Part shown: positions 1-6,901 of the stretch, in pieces
Layout: each line of letters begins with the position of its first letter
Numbering within the stretch: position 1 is the first letter of the stretch
Origin: Flavobacteriales bacterium UBA958
Lineage (GTDB): Bacteria > Bacteroidota > Bacteroidia > Flavobacteriales_D > Crocinitomicaceae
Direction: 5' to 3'
Assembly (NCBI GenBank): GCA_002293045.1
Contig: DBCM01000083.1
Span: 1 to 8,916, forward strand
Length of the DNA stretch: 8,916 bases
Notes under the pieces: generated by a model
What the model was told of the DNA's origin: nothing
The model's input: the letters and a program-made list of their open reading frames with translations, nothing else
The model's database searches: none
Program-made: the position numbers and the translations under genes

Positions 1-1577
1 ACCGTAAATGTTTGTGGTCCTGCACTTAGGGAGAAAGAGCCAGTACCTGTATAAGGTGCGGTTCCACCAGTTGCAGATACAAAAACGGTAGCCATACCAC
101 CAGCGCATAAAATCGGATTTGTAACCGAGGAATTACCCACAAGGGCAACGGGTTCTGTGATCGTTAAATTTTCTGTAATTATACACCCATTGGCATCCGT
201 TATTGTTACGGTGTAGGTTCCCGATGGTAAATTATTCACCGTTTGCGAAGTAGCTCCATTCGACCATGCATAGGTCAACGGTGCCACACCACCCAGAACG
301 TTTGCGCTCGCAGAACCGGATGCTTGTCCATTACAATCAATGTTGCTAACCGTTGTGCTCGCTGTCAAGTTACACACAGGAACTGGCGCACACCCATTGG
401 CAGGTGCTTGCGAATAATTAAATACTAAACTCGGACACGGATAAAGGGTTGGAATCCCACCATTCATAACCAAATTCACACCAGGTTCGTGATAAATCAC
501 GTGAATTCCTCCGCTCATTACAATTGTTGCGCCTGTTTTTGCATATATCGTATCTATACCTCCTCCAGTTATCATGGTAGCGCCAGATTCAAGATAAATT
601 TTCATGATCCCTCCATCAGTATACAGCGTATCGTTCTGACAAACCCATTGAGGCGTGAAACCGCCATTGACTACCTGATAGGAACTCACCACATTGGAAT
701 TAGAATAAAGTATTGGACCTAAAAGACCCATAACGCAGGAAGTAACAGTGGATTGACAACCTGTAGCATCCACAACCGCAACCGTGTAACATCCCGGAGG
801 AAGCATGGTCGCATTTTGAGTTGTTTGACCATTATTCCACATAAATGAATACGGAGCAGTTCCACCATTCACCGTTAGGTTTATAGATCCATTGGGTGCG
901 CCCCCCATGGCGTTGTTGGCACTTGCCGTTGTAGTAAGGTTGCACGATGGAACTGGTGTGTACACAAAATCATCGATCCCGATAAGGTCTGAATTTAACC
1001 CAGTGGGTCCGCCGTTTGGCACATAATATCGAAAAGCAATCCGACCGGTCGTTGGTGCAGCCAAACCAGAAATTGTTATCGTGTATTGTGTCCAAATCGC
1101 TGGATATAGGGCTGCGGTCAAGGTTGGGTTTATTTCAAGAAGTAAATTGGAAAAATCACCTACGGATATGTTGCTCGCGCCAACATTTGTGCTTGAACCA
1201 TTGGTACTTAAGCGGACTTGTAAATTATCTGCATAAATAGATCCTGTTCCCCTAGTGTAAAACGTGATAACATCACCGTTACTTAAATTTAGCATTGGTG
1301 AAATCAACCAATTACTAATTGTTGCTGCACCTGCCACACTGTTATAATTCACTGCAATGTATGAATTTGCTGGAAGTGAATTCGCTGAAAAAGGCATATT
1401 TACTGGATCACCCTGGACCCAATTCGGACTGACACCAATCGGGGTGCTCAAGTTTTGTTGATTCCAACCCGCAGCCGTTAGACCGGCAACATTGGAAAAG
1501 CCCTCATTAATGGCCTGCGAAAAAGTTGATCTAAACGATAAAAGGCATACACATGCCACGCATAAAAGTGTTTTCAT
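1..1577 (-). CDS. Secreted choice-of-anchor-J / SprB-repeat protein, C-terminus cut by window edge
   Basis: Open frame of 525 codons from ATG at 1577 running off the left edge, so the C-terminus (where a T9SS sorting domain would be expected) is not visible. Residues 1-21 form a Sec signal peptide (MKTLLCVACVCLLSF..., likely cleavage near FSQ/A). Residues about 24-206 resemble the choice-of-anchor-J / cleaved-adhesin jelly-roll domain: an early GW, then SNWLISPMLNLS at 88-99 and IGIDDFVY at 199-206. Residues 212-282 and 402-476 are SprB-like repeats (GGTAPYSFMWNNG, GTYTVTITDANGC), and a third, divergent copy starts near 477. Between the first two lies a 17-residue periodic block (322-379). 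The family is known from surface adhesins and gliding-associated proteins of Bacteroidota; the actual ligand is unknown. The start is chosen because it is the first ATG and is followed directly by the signal peptide. A weak -7-like box lies 27 bp upstream. Confidence 0.88.
   Translation of the reverse strand, partial: MKTLLCVACVCLLSFRSTFSQAINEGFSNVAGLTAAGWNQQNLSTPIGVSPNWVQGDPVNMPFSANSLPANSYIAVNYNSVAGAATISNWLISPMLNLSNGDVITFYTRGTGSIYADNLQVRLSTNGSSTNVGASNISVGDFSNLLLEINPTLTAALYPAIWTQYTITISGLAAPTTGRIAFRYYVPNGGPTGLNSDLIGIDDFVYTPVPSCNLTTTASANNAMGGAPNGSINLTVNGGTAPYSFMWNNGQTTQNATMLPPGCYTVAVVDATGCQSTVTSCVMGLLGPILYSNSNVVSSYQVVNGGFTPQWVCQNDTLYTDGGIMKIYLESGATMITGGGIDTIYAKTGATIVMSGGIHVIYHEPGVNLVMNGGIPTLYPCPSLVFNYSQAPANGCAPVPVCNLTASTTVSNIDCNGQASGSASANVLGGVAPLTYAWSNGATSQTVNNLPSGTYTVTITDANGCIITENLTITEPVALVGNSSVTNPILCAGGMATVFVSATGGTAPYTGTGSFSLSAGPQTFT
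441..614 (-). repeat. 17-residue (51-nt) periodic repeat, solenoid-like, inside the SprB-repeat protein
   Basis: Three full units and the start of a fourth lie at residues 322-379 of the protein. GGI recurs at residues 322, 339, 356 and 373, and Tyr at 328, 345, 362 and 379, an exact 17-residue period. Each full unit follows GGI-x3-Y-x3-G-x-x-hydrophobic, with the mid-unit Gly at 332, 349 and 366. The DNA copies have diverged well beyond the conserved Gly codons, so the period is kept at protein level. Regular short Gly-bounded strands fit a beta-solenoid; that fold is inference. Confidence 0.85.
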
Positions 1578-1604
1578 AAAGTTAAGTTTATCTCGAAGTT
1601 ACCT

Positions 1605-1612
1605 TAAAATTA
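1605..1612 (-). promoter_or_regulatory. Possible Bacteroidota -7 box upstream of the SprB-repeat gene
   Basis: Read on the minus strand this is TAATTTTA, close to the Bacteroidota consensus TAnnTTTG with the last base changed. It ends 27 bp before the ATG at 1577, a plausible leader length. No good TTG-type -33 element is seen at the usual distance, so this is only suggestive. The 70-bp gap (1578-1647) also holds no evident terminator for the upstream M42 gene, so read-through transcription is possible. Confidence 0.3.
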
Positions 1613-1647
1613 TGATTAGAGTCAAATAAAGGAAACTTTTTACATAT

Positions 1648-2727
1648 TTATTTCAAATACCTGAAGTCTTGCCCTGCTTTAATGGATTTTACCGTTTCAA
1701 AGATTAAGGCAATGCACGATTCTACGTCTTCTTTTCGAACCATTTCTACCGTGGTGTGCATGTATCGTAACGGCAATGAAATCAGCGCACTGGTAACGCC
1801 CTCATTCGAATACGCAAAGGCATCGGTATCCGTTCCTGTGGAACGCGAAACCGCTGCGCGCTGAAATGGAATTTTATTCTTTTCTGCTACTTGAATAATC
1901 TGACGTAAAAAGTTATTCTGTACTGCCGGTCCGTAGGTCAACACGGGACCATCCCCAGATTTTTGGTCACCATTTTCAATTTTGCTCACCATCGGAGTTC
2001 CAGTATCGTGACACACGTCAGTGATTAAAGCAACATCAGGTTTAATGCGGTGGGCGATCATTTCTGCACCGCGCAAGCCTATTTCCTCTTGTACGGCGTT
2101 TACCACATACAAACTAAAGGGAAGGCTCACCTTTTTTTCCTTGAGCATTCGCGCTACTTCCGCAATCATAAATCCCCCTACCCGATTATCAAGGGCACGA
2201 CCAACATAGCGGTTTTTATTCAGTACCATGAATTCATCTTCAAAGGTGGCCACACAGCCTACATGCACGCCTAGTTTTTCCACTTCTTCCTTGGTCGCAC
2301 ATCCACAATCTAAAAAGATATTCTTCATGCTGGGCGCTTCATCCTTAGTATGGCGCATGTGGATCGCAGGCCATCCAAATACTGCTCGAACAATGCCTTT
2401 ATCGGTATGAATATTCACGCGTTTCGACGGCGCAATCATGTGGTCGGAACCGCCATTTCTTCGCAAATAGATAAAGCCATCGCTGGTGATATAATGTACG
2501 AACCAAGAAATCTCGTCGGCATGCGCTTCAATCACCACCTTGTAGGGTTTTCCAGGATTAATAACCGCAGCAACCGAACCGTAATTATCAATGATGAATT
2601 CATCGGTATAGGGCCGCATATAATCCATCCATAATTTTTGTCCAGGCGATTCAAACCCCGTAGGACTCGCGTTGTTGAGGTATTGTTCTAAGAATTTTTC
2701 TGATTTGGTAGTGATAATTTTTTTCAT
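1648..2727 (-). CDS. M42 family metallopeptidase (glutamyl/endo-type aminopeptidase)
   Basis: A 359-residue protein, a normal length for family M42, the dinuclear-metal aminopeptidases that form large tetrahedral cytoplasmic complexes and trim peptides from the N-terminus. The expected metal and catalytic residues are all visible: His69 in EAHADEI, bridging Asp180 in GRALDNR, the catalytic/ligand pair Glu214-Glu215 in VQEEIGLRGA, Asp237 in LITDVCHDTGTP and His324 in RYMHTTVE. The TGTDTDAF segment at 297-304 is also typical. There is no signal peptide, so it should be cytoplasmic. The start at 2727 lies 3 bases after the stop of the giant T9SS gene (TAA-CCC-ATG), which suggests co-transcription and perhaps coupled translation; there is no obvious Shine-Dalgarno sequence. 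Older annotations call such proteins endoglucanase (FrvX/YsdC-like), but the motifs support peptidase. The substrate cannot be read from the sequence. Confidence 0.95.
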   Translation of the reverse strand: MKKIITTKSEKFLEQYLNNASPTGFESPGQKLWMDYMRPYTDEFIIDNYGSVAAVINPGKPYKVVIEAHADEISWFVHYITSDGFIYLRRNGGSDHMIAPSKRVNIHTDKGIVRAVFGWPAIHMRHTKDEAPSMKNIFLDCGCATKEEVEKLGVHVGCVATFEDEFMVLNKNRYVGRALDNRVGGFMIAEVARMLKEKKVSLPFSLYVVNAVQEEIGLRGAEMIAHRIKPDVALITDVCHDTGTPMVSKIENGDQKSGDGPVLTYGPAVQNNFLRQIIQVAEKNKIPFQRAAVSRSTGTDTDAFAYSNEGVTSALISLPLRYMHTTVEMVRKEDVESCIALIFETVKSIKAGQDFRYLK

Positions 2728-2730
2728 GGG

Positions 2731-5700
2731 TTATTTCATTAACGTTACATTTCCTTTGATGATGTTTTCTAAGCCCCCATAACAGGTGACTTGTAGGTAG
2801 TAGTCGTAGACATCCGGATCGAGTTTTCTTCCTTGATAGATTCCATCCCACCCGAAATTCACATCCGTAGATTCAAATACCATTTCACCCCAGCGGTCAA
2901 ACACCCTGAAGATCATTTTTTCTACAAATAATCCACGCACATACAACACATCGTTATTTCCATCATTGTTTGGCGAAAATGCATTTGGAACATAGACATA
3001 AGGTCCATCACAAATAATCTCGTAGACCTTCACTTCTGTGGTATCAATCACCGTACACACACCGTCTGAAACATAGAGGGTAAAGACCGTGGTTTCATCT
3101 ACCGTGGCTTGCGTATTTTGGGCATTCGGATTGAGCACCGGAGCCGCTGGCACCCACTGATAGATCGGATAACCTGATGGAGTGCCCGTCAACGAAATGG
3201 TGGATCCCGGGGTGACTAAAGGCGGAGTAGCATTCGCTTGCACTAAACTCGGATTGATGTAAGATACGCTGACATAAATAGAATCTTCTACCACACACCC
3301 GTTCGCACTGGTGGCTTCTAAATACAGGTATTGCGTGGCTTGCGGTAAGATGGTCGCAGCCGCTTGATTCGTTGCCCCTTGGATGATGGCCGCTGGGCTC
3401 CACACGTAACTAAACACTTCTTGGGAATTATTCATTGCGGTATAAAGGGTTGGGCTGTTTAAACAGATTGAATCAGGTCCGGAGATACTGATTGATTCTG
3501 AAAACACCGTAATACTGATGGAATCTGTGTACGAACAATTTCCATTTCCTGCCGTCAAATAATAGGTTGCTGTGCTTGGAACCAAGACTTCCAATGAAGG
3601 ATCTTGCACCGGATTATTCAAGGTATCCGTAAATTGACTATTGCTTGACCAAACAAACGCGTTCGGACCACCCACCAAGGCGCTCGGAGACAGCACGATG
3701 GTAGAATCAACACACAAATACAGCGCATTTGGTAACGAAAAGCTCACCGAAGGATAAACCGTGATGGTAACAGAAGCGGTATCAGCCGCATTACACACGG
3801 AATCAAAAATAACGAGCTCGGTGATGTATTGTCCAGGGACGGTGTACGTTACCTGGGGTTCAAAGGTAAGCGAGTCGATTACACCATTACCGAAATCCCA
3901 ATAAAAATTACTAGTTACCGTGGAGGAATTATTAAAATCTACGGTTACCGGGCTACACCCACTTTCCGGACTGGGTTGGTAATTCGCGATTACGGGAACA
4001 TCAAATTGCACAAACACACTGTCTGTTTTGGAGCAATACCCATTGGCCGCGGATACATAATACCACCCTGGATTGTTATTTGAAATCAACAAGGTTGAAT
4101 CATTCGGAGATGGGGTTAACGGAGGCGTGAATGCGGAATTATTCCCCCATAGGTATTGATTTGCTGCTCCGTTCGTATTGATGGTAAGTGCATATGGTGT
4201 AGAGGAACACAGCGCCAGGGTGTCAAACAAAACAAAATCAATAGAATCCAATACGGTAATGGTGATTTCGGCCGTATCGGTTAGGTTGCAAATGCTGTCT
4301 GTTACATACAAATACACCTGGTATTGCCCCGGATTCGTGTAGGTTACGGTTGGATTGAAGACTGTTGTGCTGGTATTGTTGTTCCCAAAATCCCACAAAT
4401 AATCATCATTTAGCGAAGAAAAATTATTGAATGTTACCTGAAAGTCCTCACAACCAATAGTTTGATTGGCAATGAATTGCGCGGAAGGAATTAACTCAAA
4501 ATCAAACTTGAACAGAAGGTTGTTACAATTGGTACTGTTGTTTACACTGGAATATGCGCCTGGAGTAGTAGGAAAATCACTGTTACCACCACAACCTCCA
4601 CACACGGATTGATATACCACGCCATTTTTATCAAAGCGGCTGGTTCCCCCATCTACGTGCTCCGTAGAACTATTTCCACCCATGTAGGTCGCATAAAGCA
4701 AACTCAAGAAATCATGTTCTATGACCATCAAATAGAAATCGAACCCTGTGGTATTCGGCTGATAGGCATTCCCTGAAATAGGCATTCCAGAAATCGGAAC
4801 ATTTTGCAAGATATTGGCTCCCCAACCTGAGATGTAAATATTTCCACAGATGTCCACAAGAAAGGCGGAAGGTGAGATATTAATCTGGCTGCTCCCGTTT
4901 CCTATGGTTGCACTCGCTTGATTGGTTGACAGGTTATTGCTTAGCTTGATTACAAACTGGCTGGAGTTCGGGTTATTGTACGGTGCATTCCATATGGGAA
5001 AAATCCCTCCTACGGACTGACCCAGCACAAATACATTGTTGTTTCGATCTACCTCTACAAAAAATGCTTGGTCATAATCATTCCTTCCCAGATAGGTTCC
5101 AGCGGTGATTGCTGTTCCTCCCGGGTTCAGTCTAATCACAAATCCATCAGATTTCCCCCCTTGATAAGCGCCCATGAGTCCGCCCACTGTACCCGTTAAA
5201 TTCGTAGACGAGGTGCCACCGCAGGTAAAGATATTATTAAGCGTATCTACTTTCACCGAATAACATGCATCGTTTTGACTTCCGCCGTAATAGGAGGAAA
5301 ACTGCAGGGCATTAAACGAAGGGTTCAATCTAAAAACAACCCCATCTTGTGCCCCAGCATTCGCAGCCTGAAACGGATTCATGGTTGGAAAATTCGTTGA
5401 CCGAGTACACGAAGCAATCAAAACATTTCCGGCTTGATCCAGCATGATTTCACCGCGGAACTGATCGCCGTAATTGGTAGTCAAGGAATCATACAAAAAA
5501 GCACCGTTGTATGGAAGTGAAGCCACCTTGTAATTTACCCCATCGTTTCCAGAACCACCAACATAGGTAGAAGCCAAGAGGTTTTGACCGTTTGCGCTGA
5601 GTTTGGAAACGAATAAATCCGTTCCTTGATTCAGAAAATACACCCCATTAAAAAGAAAATTTGCATTCGCAACACCCCCAGCGTGTGCAGGTTGATATGC

Positions 5701-6807
5701 CCCATTTGTAGTTGGGAAATCAATACTCGACGTGGCACCAAAGATATAGATGTTATCCACGGAATCACAGATTAAGCTGTTCGCCGTTTCCGTTCCTTGT
5801 ACCATATCTCCCCCGCCTAAGAAGGTGGCCCAGAGCATGGCTGTTCCAGTTGGATTGAATTTGGTAATAAAGACATCCGTAATTCCATAATTCCCACCAA
5901 TCGCGACAAAATTCCCGGTAGGGTCATACGAAGATCCGTTCGGCATGGGAAAGTTATTTCCGTATACCATCCCCGCTGAATACGCTGCTCCACTTTGTCC
6001 ATAGGTGGCTGTCATTCCAAAATTATCAGAAAATGCTCCGTTGTACGTGGCAAAAACCAATACCGGATCAATGACTAAGGGAACCGATTTGTTATACGAT
6101 CCTACGCGAAAAATCACCTCATCTCCTTGAACGATGAATTTACAATCCACCCATATTCGTTGCCCATTGATCTCCTGAAATGCAGCTAATTGCTCCTGTT
6201 TGATTTGACCCAAGGGCGTTTCTATTACTAAATTCCCTTTTCTGTCCACGCTGAGTTTGCTGTGTCCCGCATATTGCATTCGAATTTGAGTAGGATCCGC
6301 ATCGGGTGAAACTACAAATCCATATTCTTGATTGAGGCCTGTTGCATTTAATGTTAAGTCGATTCCAGGATACAGTTGATGCCTTACTACGTGATCATAT
6401 CCATGCACCTGGGAAGCCCATTTAGTTGAATCTTTTCCAAGGAAATAATTATGATAAAAGGAAGTTGCTCCCGATTTCTCCATAGTATTGAATGGAAGCG
6501 AGTTAACAAAGGCTGCATGCACTACATGTTCTCGAATGTCTTGATTTTTTTGTTTCTCACCTCGGTCATGCGCATGCGCCATGGCGCTCAAGTCTTGTTG
6601 ATGAAAGATCAGTTTATTCTTCATTACCCACAGCTTACCGCCTTCCTTTTCTGCTTTATAAAGAACCTCAGAAGGCCATTGTCCCTTATTCTCAAAAAAC
6701 TTAATTGAGTTAATTGCGGGCATGGATTGAAAGCTGCCCTGCGTTGTTTGCGCATGAACACCAACAATCCAATAAAGTAGCCCTAGAAATAATACCCACC
6801 TCTTCAT
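2731..6807 (-). CDS. Giant secreted T9SS type B protein: DUF7948, SBBP beta-propeller, PKD/Ig-like modules, CHU_C domain
   Basis: A complete 1358-residue cell-surface protein. Domain order: signal peptide 1-20 (MKRWVLFLGLLYWIVGVHAQ); DUF7948-type N-terminal domain about 34-245, with FFENKGQW at 37-44 and GIDLTLNATGLNQEYGF at 148-164; SBBP-type propeller about 246-772, recurring as DxFxxKxxPxGT, TYLGG and FPTTxGAYQ; PKD domains at about 774-852 and 938-1018 (WDFGN at 805 and 970); Ig-like modules with paired Cys at about 855-935, 1020-1102 and 1103-1182, and a fourth at 1183-1262; gliding-motility-associated C-terminal domain 1268-1358 (PNAFSPNNDGNND, FDRWGEMVF, NFGWDG, ending GNVTLMK). That last domain is the type B T9SS signal, so export through the outer membrane is expected. 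The ligand or role (adhesion, polymer binding) is not readable. The first ATG gives the signal peptide directly. It probably heads an operon with the M42 gene. Confidence 0.94.
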   Translation of the reverse strand: MKRWVLFLGLLYWIVGVHAQTTQGSFQSMPAINSIKFFENKGQWPSEVLYKAEKEGGKLWVMKNKLIFHQQDLSAMAHAHDRGEKQKNQDIREHVVHAAFVNSLPFNTMEKSGATSFYHNYFLGKDSTKWASQVHGYDHVVRHQLYPGIDLTLNATGLNQEYGFVVSPDADPTQIRMQYAGHSKLSVDRKGNLVIETPLGQIKQEQLAAFQEINGQRIWVDCKFIVQGDEVIFRVGSYNKSVPLVIDPVLVFATYNGAFSDNFGMTATYGQSGAAYSAGMVYGNNFPMPNGSSYDPTGNFVAIGGNYGITDVFITKFNPTGTAMLWATFLGGGDMVQGTETANSLICDSVDNIYIFGATSSIDFPTTNGAYQPAHAGGVANANFLFNGVYFLNQGTDLFVSKLSANGQNLLASTYVGGSGNDGVNYKVASLPYNGAFLYDSLTTNYGDQFRGEIMLDQAGNVLIASCTRSTNFPTMNPFQAANAGAQDGVVFRLNPSFNALQFSSYYGGSQNDACYSVKVDTLNNIFTCGGTSSTNLTGTVGGLMGAYQGGKSDGFVIRLNPGGTAITAGTYLGRNDYDQAFFVEVDRNNNVFVLGQSVGGIFPIWNAPYNNPNSSQFVIKLSNNLSTNQASATIGNGSSQINISPSAFLVDICGNIYISGWGANILQNVPISGMPISGNAYQPNTTGFDFYLMVIEHDFLSLLYATYMGGNSSTEHVDGGTSRFDKNGVVYQSVCGGCGGNSDFPTTPGAYSSVNNSTNCNNLLFKFDFELIPSAQFIANQTIGCEDFQVTFNNFSSLNDDYLWDFGNNNTSTTVFNPTVTYTNPGQYQVYLYVTDSICNLTDTAEITITVLDSIDFVLFDTLALCSSTPYALTINTNGAANQYLWGNNSAFTPPLTPSPNDSTLLISNNNPGWYYVSAANGYCSKTDSVFVQFDVPVIANYQPSPESGCSPVTVDFNNSSTVTSNFYWDFGNGVIDSLTFEPQVTYTVPGQYITELVIFDSVCNAADTASVTITVYPSVSFSLPNALYLCVDSTIVLSPSALVGGPNAFVWSSNSQFTDTLNNPVQDPSLEVLVPSTATYYLTAGNGNCSYTDSISITVFSESISISGPDSICLNSPTLYTAMNNSQEVFSYVWSPAAIIQGATNQAAATILPQATQYLYLEATSANGCVVEDSIYVSVSYINPSLVQANATPPLVTPGSTISLTGTPSGYPIYQWVPAAPVLNPNAQNTQATVDETTVFTLYVSDGVCTVIDTTEVKVYEIICDGPYVYVPNAFSPNNDGNNDVLYVRGLFVEKMIFRVFDRWGEMVFESTDVNFGWDGIYQGRKLDPDVYDYYLQVTCYGGLENIIKGNVTLMK
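3502..4488 (-). repeat. Tandem duplication of a PKD + Ig-like two-domain unit (about 165 residues)
   Basis: Residues 774-937 and 938-1102 of the giant protein align as two copies. WDFGN falls at 805 and 970. Cysteines fall at 786/951, 840/1005, 867/1032 and 925/1091, offsets of 165, 165, 165 and 166. Each copy therefore has one Cys pair in the PKD domain and one in the Ig-like domain, consistent with disulfides in an exported protein. Sequence between the landmarks has diverged considerably, so the duplication is not recent. Confidence 0.8.
4492..6087 (-). repeat. SBBP-type repeats, probably a seven-bladed beta-propeller
   Basis: Residues about 241-772 contain seven divergent units centred on a TYLGG-like strand (253, 327, 414, 506, 571, 633 and 707, roughly) and usually ending in a FPTTxGAYQ-like strand (for example 364-372 and 745-752). 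The first unit lacks its opening DxFxxK strand, and an isolated matching strand (NLLFKFDFEL) sits at 763-772. That arrangement would close a propeller ring by joining the two ends. Blade number is inferred from repeat counting; the fold is not proven. Confidence 0.65.
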
Positions 6808-6814
6808 CGCTTTA

Positions 6815-6828
6815 AAAATACGTATTTT
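6815..6828. promoter_or_regulatory. Perfect 14-bp palindrome in the divergent promoter region
   Basis: AAAATACGTATTTT is a perfect inverted repeat with no spacer, 7 bp upstream of the ATG of the giant T9SS gene and about 73 bp upstream of the FabK-like gene. A dimeric regulator could bind it, but AT-rich palindromes arise easily by chance. It overlaps TATTTTTA (6813-6820 on the minus strand), a possible -7 box for the giant gene, though that would leave almost no leader. Confidence 0.3.
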
Positions 6829-6871
6829 ATTCGGGTGAAAAAAAGTAATCCATAGGCAGCGCGCTTTTTTG

Positions 6872-6879
6872 TAATTTTA
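6872..6879 (+). promoter_or_regulatory. Possible Bacteroidota -7 box for the FabK-like/M16 pair
   Basis: TAATTTTA matches TAnnTTTG except for the last base and ends 22 bp before the ATG at 6902. The same octamer sits at a similar distance (27 bp) upstream of the SprB-repeat gene, and in both cases ACTTCG follows within 10 bp. No TTG is found about 19 bp upstream, so the -33 half is missing or degenerate. The 94-bp divergent region (6808-6901) holds this box, the palindrome at 6815-6828 and nothing else I can identify. Confidence 0.35.
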
Positions 6880-6901
6880 CTTCGCTTACAGCATACTATT
6901 C

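Noticed and set aside
489..722. 77-codon plus-strand open frame, and others at 243-428 and 1016-1240
   Set aside because: They lie antisense to the SprB-repeat protein, whose minus-strand frame has a signal peptide and clear domains; the plus-strand translations are low-complexity with no recognisable motif.
1578..1647. Possible terminator after the M42 gene
   Set aside because: The T-rich stretch has no convincing GC stem beside it, so no rho-independent terminator can be claimed.
2021..2634. Plus-strand frames opposite the M42 gene (up to 94 codons)
   Set aside because: They are shadows of a gene with all catalytic residues in place; the translations match no family I recognise.
2651..2851. 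Minus-strand 66-codon frame spanning the giant gene/M42 junction
   Set aside because: It is an alternate frame overlapping both real genes and would need translation across two well-supported coding regions; no domain seen.
3095..3403. Minus-strand 102-codon frame inside the giant gene
   Set aside because: It is out of frame within the Ig-like modules, Ser/His-rich without motif; a by-product of codon composition.
6451..6708. Plus-strand 85-codon frame with a hydrophobic stretch, possible small membrane protein
   Set aside because: It is antisense to the DUF7948 domain of the giant protein, has no promoter or ribosome-binding evidence, and its hydrophobicity follows from the complementary codons.
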